A DNA stretch of 64,000 bases from Rhabdophis nuchalis. Lineage: Eukaryota > Chordata > Lepidosauria > Squamata > Natricidae. Shown here piece by piece: positions 36,031 to 64,000 of the stretch (position 1 is the first letter of the stretch; each line of letters starts with the position of its first letter). The stretch lies in assembly GCA_039707465.1 (NCBI GenBank), contig CM077644.1, positions 98,382,375-98,446,374 on the forward strand, given 5' to 3'. The position numbers and the translations under genes were made by a program. The notes under the pieces were generated by a model that saw only the letters and a program-made list of their open reading frames with translations, had not been told where the DNA came from and did not search any database.

Positions 36031-38318
36031 GCAATAAGGCAGGTAAAAACAAGGGCCTTCAATCTTAATAAGGTTTCGTGTCTTGTGGAAACCCAACCTC
36101 ATTGTTATGCTTTAGGGATCAATGTTAACTGAGAAAATGCATTCATTTGGTAAGCATGTTCTGTCAAAGCAGCTATATAGTTATTTGCATTGTTTTAAAC
36201 TAGTCAAAATAACATTTTTCCCATCCCCAGACTCAGGCAGACATTTGTGAACCTCATCAACGATAAACAAACCTTTCTGAAGGTGACATTTAGAAAAATC
36301 AAAATTGATTTAACACGCTCCTCCTACTCCATTTATGAGGATTTTGACCTGAATATTTACAAAAGGCTTTAATCTCTATTCTGTGGCTTAGGTGATAGAT
36401 TATCTACAGCCAGAATGTAATTGTGTTATTGACGATTATACAGCATTTCCTGTAGGATTAAAAAACAGAATGATCAGTCCATGGAGACAGGAATTGATTT
36501 TATTAATAAAATGTATATTATTTTGTCTTTCAGGTGACAGTTAACAAACTTTGGTTTTTGAAAAGGAATTCCAAACAGAAAATTGTTGACTTTGAAATTT
36601 CTTTTACACATAAAATGCTTGCATGCTTTAAAACAGCTGAAAATGAGCTAGTGGGATCCGGTAGCAATTAATTTAAAACAGATTTATATAAGAAATAGTA
36701 ACAAATATTTTTCAAGTCTTACATATATTATGAGAAATAAGTACAAAAGGATTTGTGTTAAATTAATGTCTGTTTGACCACCCAGGAAAAAAAAATCCTC
36801 GAGACCAGGAAAAAATAAGGTTGCAAATTGTAACTGTTTTGAGTTAAAAAAAAAAAATCTTCATAGCAATTTTCTCATAGGTTGCTTGGCAACTAGGTAG
36901 AATCACATGACCTAGACTTATTTGCCACAATATAGCAAGAAGGCTACCTGAGCAGATTTAAGTTTTTACACTCTTGTATCTTCTGTGCTGGGAGAGCAAA
37001 TGGATTCTGTCAATATAAATCCAGAATCTGAAGTTGTAGTACTGCATTGATTATATTCACCATCTGCAATGTGGTTTTTTTGCTTGTTAGCCAAGAGGCC
37101 AGGATGTAAGCCTTTTCACCTAATCTATCATTATCTTTAACATGACCACTCTGGTAGATATGTAGTTACACTTTTGGTACAATAAATGGCATATTTTAAA
37201 TATGAAAGCCCTGTTCTCTTCTTCTTCGTTTTCTTTTTCCTTGGGCATCAGGATATGCCTGAAGAGGGGGAGGAGAAATATCTTGAACGGGGGCGAGAGT
37301 CTTTGTTCTGAAGTTTCAGAAGTAAACAATGACACTGATAGAATTAAAACTAGACATTAGTGTGACAAATACAGGCACTGCTCATATATAATTTAGCTAT
37401 ACTTAGCAAACGTGCCAGAAAGATCACTGGAGTAAGCACAGTTCATAAATAATTGTGCAGAATCTACTTTTAATATCCAGATGAAAAAAAAATTCAGAGA
37501 GTTTCAATTAGTCATTAATTATAGACTAGTTAGTTATATTACTGGAATTAATTCATTATACTCAAGGGCCCCTTATGACATTACAGGAAAAGATCTGGCA
37601 GCCAGAAACAAGGTATGTTTTGTTCCTAAGCTGTGGAAATATTGGAAGATGCATCCATAGACATAATATCCACGCAGCTCCTTTTCTGCATCTCAGCATT
37701 TACCCCAATGCTGAAGGCAAACGCCTTTAGTGGGGGATGAACCACGGAAATGGTCTCCTTCCATCTGGCTCACAACTTCGCCTATTGTCAGAATACAGTA
37801 CTAAGAACCTGTGCTAGACCTACAGGGACTTTCCTCACATCTTTTGCACATTTAATTTAACAAGACACGTTTTTCTTCCCCTCGCCAACGTGAAAAATAA
37901 CCACCACCAAAACGCAATGTCTTGAAATGAGGTATGGCATCCCGTGGGAGTATCTCAATGAGCCCTTGAGATCCTTCTTGGAATTCCTTGTTGCAAGATA
38001 GTCCTAAGCAGGAAAGGGTGCTTTTGCTGCTCCTTTTTTTCCAGTTCTGCCTGGACCTGAGGTTTTGTCACTGACTTCAAATAACATAGCTCTAGAGGTC
38101 AATATATACAAAAAGGGTACATTATAATGTTACTAATCAGAAAAATATGGAGTGGGACTTCATTGGAAATTGCAGCTTTATTTTTCATAATACATACACG
38201 GTACTGAAATGTAATTTTGAAATTAGGATAAGGTAACAGCCAGTTGCAATTCAGGGACGCATGCAAGTTTTAGAAACAGACACTGGACAGCATTGTACTG
38301 TACACAGAATAATTACAG
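36031..38318. other. Unassigned DNA just 3' of COL11A1
   Basis: No exon, repeat end or structural RNA is seen. It is A+T-rich, and one of the longer stretches free of recognisable transposons, which makes it a candidate for retained regulatory or 3' UTR sequence. Confidence 0.5.
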
Positions 38319-38664
38319 TTTATTAAACATATCTTCTTAGCACCTCTCATGTTGTAAAAAAAAAGGAGCACCATTCAATTTTACAGCACCAAAAATAAAA
38401 TAAAATAAAAGGGAACATAGGTGGGTGAAGAAGGATAGGACATTCATAAGATGAATGTTGGTGACACAGGATCATTCATCATTTGCCAAATAAATTTAAG
38501 TCATGTGATTCTGCTCCAAAAAGGGCAGTGGGTGTTTTCTAAAGAAGACCTACATATTTGGTGAAACACATCATCTTATTTAAAACTTACACATGGCACA
38601 AATGAATTGGTATGGTGACACCTAGCACATTTTTTTTCTTGAAAGTTTGCTCTTTGCTCTACAC
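38319..38664 (-). other. COL11A1: COL11A1 3' UTR, to first candidate polyadenylation signal
   Basis: Directly after the TAA. The first canonical AATAAA on the minus strand is at 38324-38319, followed by a T/G-rich stretch (TTCTGTGTACAG) that would suit cleavage. A second AATAAA lies at 38182-38177. The true end could be further downstream, because long alternative 3' UTRs are common in this gene family. No transposon is evident in this segment. Confidence 0.5.
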
Positions 38665-60530
<21,866 letters not shown>

Positions 60531-60682
60531 CTAGGAAAAGAGCATGTATTAAATCATTGCGGGTCATTACATTAAGGACAGCATTGCTGGGAGTGGAATT
60601 CTGGGAGTTGAAGTCCACCCATCTTGAATTTGCCAAGATTAAGAAACACTGTATTGTCTTTTGATTGGTAAGGCATTTAAAG

Positions 60683-61068
60683 ATAGACTTTGACTTACCA
60701 ACATTTATTTAGTGACTGTTTGAAGTTACAACTCATGGAAAAAAGTGATAACCGTTTTTCCTGCTTATGACTATTGCAGCTTCCCCACGGTCACCTGATC
60801 AAAATTCAGGTGCTTGGCAACTGGCATGTATTTATGACAGTTGCACTGTCCTGGGGTCACCTGATCACCACTCGCAATCTTTCCAACAGGCTTTTGACAA
60901 GCAAAATCAATGGGGGAAGCCAGATCTGCTTAACAACCACATGATTCACTTAACAACTGCCACGGTTCACTGGCCAAAAGGTTGTAAAATGGGGCAAAAC
61001 TCACACATTTAACAACTGCCTTGCTTAGTAAAGGAAATGTTGGGCTCAATTGTGTTCATAAGTCAGTG
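60683..61068 (-). mobile_element. Tc1/mariner-like MITE (GTAGTCCTTGACTTACGACC family), degenerate
   Basis: Shares blocks with the copies at 18061 and 30055, in reverse orientation: TGACTGTTTGAAGTTACAAC, CACCTGATCAAAATTCA and CATAAGTCAGTGTAAATG. The termini have decayed. Confidence 0.6.
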
Positions 61069-61157
61069 TAAATGCTTTTAACTCTTTTTCATCCAAAAGC
61101 AAAGAACGTTTCAGTGGAAGTCTCATAAGGTGTGATATTCTCACTTTCACCTTAGAT

Positions 61158-61298
61158 CAGAGGTGCTGAATTATGGCCCCTTTATGACTTGTGGACTTCA
61201 ACCCCCAGAATTCCTGAGCCTGCATGGGCATGGCTGGCTCAGGAATTCTGGGAGTTGAAGACCATAAATCATAAAAGGGTCATAGTTGGCCACCCCTG
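61158..61298. mobile_element. hAT foldback MITE
   Basis: Imperfect palindrome, 141 bp, with arms meeting near GGCTGGCTCAGGAATTCTGG. It is flanked by the perfect 8-bp duplication CCTTAGAT at 61150-61157 and 61299-61306. Ends are CAGAGGTG / CACCCCTG. Confidence 0.85.
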
Positions 61299-62289
61299 CC
61301 TTAGATACAAGGTATGGAAGGAAAGTGAGTATCCTGTCCTACAAATGAAATTCTACCTCTAGCAGTCTGCAATCTCCCTTGCATCTCCAGGTGTCAATTA
61401 AATGTGAAAAGATAGAGAAACTCCTCCATGGGTGCTTTTTTCAGATGAGCAAGCAGCAGCAGTCAGGGAGATATCAAAGTAATAGAGAAATGTGTAACAG
61501 AAAACCTAATTCTAAACCTCATCACCCCACAATAATTTATATCAAAACACCATGAAATGAACTTTAAAAGCATTCTGTGAATGATGCAGAAAAAAACTAA
61601 GGTGCTTTCACAGGAAAAGAAAATTTGCCTGAAATTGGGGAACAGATGTTCAGTTCTGGATTTGTATTGATGTTGAGATATATATAAAAGTGAAGAGATC
61701 TTACTCTGATTATTTCCATTTTACTACTGCTAAGTAAAGTTTAAAAGAAAATGAGACCTCTGAAGCTACCAGCCCGAGTGCAGAGACTTTATTCATAGGT
61801 GGATTAAAAAATTAATATTCTTATGTAATTATTATAAAGATAATAATATAAAGAGATTTCATTTTAATTCATAAATCTAGTTATGGTGTCAAGAGGCACA
61901 TTAATGCATAGCAATAATGGAAAGCCAATGGAATGATATTGCTAGAACAAGTAGGACAAATAACTGGAAAAATAAAGAAAAAGATTACATTTAGATCTGG
62001 AATGCAATGAATAGTCATAAGCAAATTTCAGTAAAATTAAAATCAGCTCTCAATTACCAGAATGTTTTCAGCCATGTATCGCTTACTGGAATGAAGCTAA
62101 CACTAGCTGAAGTGCTTTGGGATTTCTGGAATTATTAATGTTTTAATTTCACTGAAAGTACATCTTCAAACACCGCATACTCCGGATTAGTCATCTCTGT
62201 ATTGATTTTGCATTTGGGAAATATTTTTTTTCTTTTTCTCTTTGCTGGTATTTTATTTGCTTTTGTAACTTTTCTGTTTTTCCATAGTA

Positions 62290-62652
62290 TTTTATAATAA
62301 ACTAGTTGATAACCCGGTGTTGCCCGGGTATTTATTTATAGGGGGGAAATGTCAGGACCAAACATAATTTCTAATGTTGTATTTTCCCCCTTACCAAAGG
62401 GAGCCCCCCTGTGGATTACTGTGAAGACATTACCATGGAAACTCCACTGTGCTGTACAGTAGAAGCCATTTTAAGACACAACAGGCTGTATTTTAACAGA
62501 ACACACATCCCAAGGGGTGTTAGGGATGTCTTACCCCCACAGTATTTTTTTCCAGAGAGTAAGTCATTTGTGTACCAAGTTTGGTTAAAATTGCTCAAGA
62601 AGTTCCAGAGTTATGCTGGAATGCACGCACACACAGAGCCACATATATATGG
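62290..62652 (+). repeat. Unclassified interspersed repeat preceding the hammerhead array
   Basis: Starts near AACTAGTTGATAACCCGG, with a small GC hairpin (CCCGGTGTTGCCCGGG), and ends with CCAAGTTTGGTTAAAATTG...GTTATGCTGG followed by CA/TA repeats. Phrases of this type recur at the ends of widespread animal retroelements, but I cannot assign the class. It abuts the tandem hammerhead units and may belong to the same element. Confidence 0.5.
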
Positions 62653-62808
62653 GGCCCTAACAGGAAGTTCCTAACAGGAAGTTGTGAAAACAATTATAAG
62701 TTGTGGAAACAATTATCTATACTAAATACTCCTGGATTAGCTGATGAAATAGGGTAGAACCGATTAGGCTGGAGTACTAGGCTTCTGCCTTGGATTCATT
62801 ACAGTCCC

Positions 62809-62819
62809 GGTTCGAATCC
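62809..62819 (+). promoter_or_regulatory. RNA polymerase III B-box-like motif in hammerhead unit
   Basis: GGTTCGAATCC matches the B-box consensus GGTTCGANNCC exactly. It ends 11 nt before stem I of the ribozyme and is repeated at 63154-63164 in the next unit. An A-box is less clear; TAGGCTGGAGTACTAGG, 30-45 nt upstream, is a weak candidate. The surrounding sequence is tRNA-like but does not fold into a convincing tRNA. Confidence 0.5.
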
Positions 62820-62830
62820 CAGTGGGGTGT

Positions 62831-62877
62831 GGCCAACTGATGAGAGCTAATAAGCTCGAAATAGATCTATCTTGGTC
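62831..62877 (+). ncRNA. Type I hammerhead ribozyme, copy 1
   Basis: All core positions are present. Stem I 5' is GGCCAA (62831-62836), then CUGAUGA (62837-62843). Stem II is GAGCU/AGCUC closed by AAUA (62844-62857), then GAA (62858-62860). A15.1 to U16.1 form a short stem III, AUA(G)/(C)UAU (62861-62870), and C17 is at 62871. Stem I 3' UUGGUC (62872-62877) pairs fully with GGCCAA, allowing one G-U. Self-cleavage is predicted 3' of 62871. The very short stem III is typical of newt, schistosome and retrozyme type I ribozymes, which often work as dimers. The fold was done by hand. Confidence 0.88.
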
Positions 62878-63175
62878 TCTCAAATTTAAATGTATTGATC
62901 AGCTCATAAAAACTAACACATATCTAAAAAATATTACACAACGTAACTAAAAAATGGTTCTGTGTCTAGATGGTCTCTGGTGATGAGCCGACAGGCAGAG
63001 AGGGAAACAGCATGTCTCCCCCTTAATTGGAGCCCTTACAGGAAGTTGTGGAAACAATCATCTATACTAAATACTCCTGGATTAGCTGATGAAATAGGGT
63101 AGAACCGATTAGGCTGGAGTACTAGACTTCTGCCTTGGATTCATTACAGCCCCGGTTCGAATCCCAGTGGGGTGT

Positions 63176-63222
63176 GGCCAACTGATGAGAGCTAACAAGC
63201 TCGAAATAGATCTATCTTGGTC
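63176..63222 (+). ncRNA. Type I hammerhead ribozyme, copy 2
   Basis: Same architecture as copy 1, with every core residue conserved: GGCCAA, CUGAUGA, GAGCU-AACA-AGCUC, GAAA, short stem III, then AUC and UUGGUC. The only change within the 47 nt is in loop II (AAUA to AACA), which leaves all pairs intact. Cleavage is predicted 3' of 63216, exactly 345 nt from the copy 1 site. Confidence 0.88.
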
Positions 63223-63445
63223 TCTCAAATTTAAATTTATTGATCAGCTCATAAAAACTAACACATATCTACAAAATATTACACAACGTAACTAAAAAAT
63301 GGTTCTCTGTCTAGATGGTCTCTGGTGATGAGCCGATAGACAGAGAGGGAAACAGCATGTCTCCTCCCTTAATTGGAGCCCTTACAGGAAGTTGTGGAAA
63401 CATATATATATATATATATAATAAATGTATGTTCATAAATGCATA

Positions 63446-64000
63446 CATATTTTTCGGAGTATAAGACGCACCTTTTTTCCTCTAAAAAGAGGCTGAAAAT
63501 CTGGGTGCGTTTTATATATCGAATGCAACATTTTTTGCCTCCCGGAACCCCGCCCCCTTCAACAAACTGGCTGTGCCTAGCCTTATGGAGGCTTCCAGAG
63601 AGCTCCTGGGGGCTGGGGAGGGCAGAAATTAGCCTCAAACTGGCAGTTTTTTGCCCCCCCCCCAGCCCTCAGCAGCACTCTATAAGCCTCCATAGGACTA
63701 TGCATGCAATTTATTTGACACAAAATTGGCTCATTTTCGCGATAAATGGGCCGGTTTTTTGCTCATTTTTGACTCCTCCCCCAGGAGCACTCAGCAAGCC
63801 ACCCCCCCAAGGCTAGTCATGCTTTTTATTTGAAAAAAAAACGGCCCCGTTTGCATGGAGAAACGGGACGTTTGGGGGAGGTTTACAGCATGCAAAAACA
63901 CTCTCTAAGCTTTTTAACTGTTTCTGTGCCTGCAGAAACAAAGTCTTAAGGTTTGTCAGCAATTTCCTTCTCCAGGACATGGATAAATACACCTGGAAAC
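63446..64000 (+). mobile_element. TA-target DNA transposon (GGAGTATAAGACGCACC family), runs off window
   Basis: Starts CATATTTTTCGGAGTATAAG after a TA. Internal sequence (CTCTAAAAAGAGGCTGAAAA, TGTGCCTGCAGAAACAAAG, TACACCTGGAAAC) matches the element at 6875-7964 along its length, so it is a close relative. The right end lies beyond the window. It has no coding capacity and is probably Tc1/mariner-like. Confidence 0.7.

Larger units (their letters stand above)
60531..62289. other. COL11A1 intron sequence upstream of the first visible exon
   Basis: No coding exon is seen. It holds half a hAT foldback arm at about 60590-60655, a Tc1/mariner-like MITE (60683-61068) and a foldback MITE (61158-61298). 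61310-62289 is A+T-rich and unassigned. The intron continues through the hammerhead array to beyond 64,000. Confidence 0.7.
62653..63403 (+). repeat. Tandem repeat, 345-bp unit, about two copies, hammerhead-bearing
   Basis: The string ACTAAATACTCCTGG occurs at 62721 and 63066, and TTGTGGAAAC at 62701, 63046 and 63392, so the period is 345-346 bp. Copies differ by scattered substitutions only. Each unit carries a B-box-like GGTTCGAATCC followed by a hammerhead ribozyme. One complete cleavage-to-cleavage monomer (62872-63216) is flanked by partial units; a TA microsatellite closes the array. The organisation resembles retrozymes and newt satellite 2 (known hammerhead repeats of a few hundred bp) or tandem Penelope pseudo-LTRs. 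Confidence 0.9.

Noticed and set aside
62978..63010. GGTGATGAGCC ... GGGAAAC inside the 345-bp unit as another hammerhead
   Set aside because: The core reads GGUGAUGAG rather than CUGAUGA and no stem I or III fits. Only the copy at 62831 is complete.
60531..64000. Further Gly-X-Y exons
   Set aside because: I looked for runs of CC-rich triplets between splice signals on the minus strand and found none; GC-rich patches here belong to transposons.

Overview
The window looks like nuclear DNA of a squamate reptile, most likely a snake. It is A+T-rich and gene-poor, and is filled with repeats typical of squamates: Sauria-type SINEs with Bov-B-like tails, CR1, L2 and L1 LINE ends, Penelope-like remnants, many non-autonomous hAT and Tc1/mariner-like elements, and long GATA/GACA-type microsatellites. 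There are no bacterial-style operons. The only host gene I can support is the 3' part of a fibrillar collagen gene on the minus strand, which reads as COL11A1 (pro-alpha1 chain of type XI collagen).

Layout. Bases 1 to about 38.3 kb lie downstream of the gene and hold no exon I can recognise, only interspersed repeats separated by unassigned A+T-rich DNA. This fits the gene desert that lies 3' of COL11A1 in other amniotes (established knowledge, not visible here). From 38,665 to 60,530 there are eight minus-strand coding exons with consensus splice sites and consistent phases. They total 945 bp (314 residues plus stop): 48 residues of Gly-X-Y triple helix, then the last helix triplet, a telopeptide/linker with a KSKR furin-type site, and the complete C-propeptide ending in GPVCFLG. 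More 5' exons must lie beyond 64,000. The introns carry further transposons, including an L2 end about 40 bp from a splice donor.

The most interesting feature is at 62.65-63.40 kb, in the intron upstream of the first visible exon. A 345-bp unit is repeated about twice in tandem, and each copy holds a complete type I hammerhead ribozyme core (CUGAUGA, a 5-bp stem II, GAAA, a short stem III ending AUC, and a 6-bp stem I). The two predicted cleavage sites are exactly 345 nt apart. A GGTTCGAATCC box (pol III B-box type) lies 11 nt upstream of each ribozyme. A third, rearranged copy at 42.80-42.84 kb on the other strand has a compensatory A-U to G-C change in stem I, but has lost the catalytic G12. 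This organisation matches retrozymes, newt satellite 2 or Penelope pseudo-LTRs, where monomers are released from a tandem transcript by self-cleavage.

The other main theme is DNA-transposon activity. Most short elements starting CAGTGGTGG, CAGGGGTG or CAGGGGTC are flanked by 8-bp target duplications, many of them perfect, which identifies them as hAT MITEs. Five form near-perfect palindromes of 114-141 bp. Other families use TA target sites. Several elements are nested, giving a relative insertion order.
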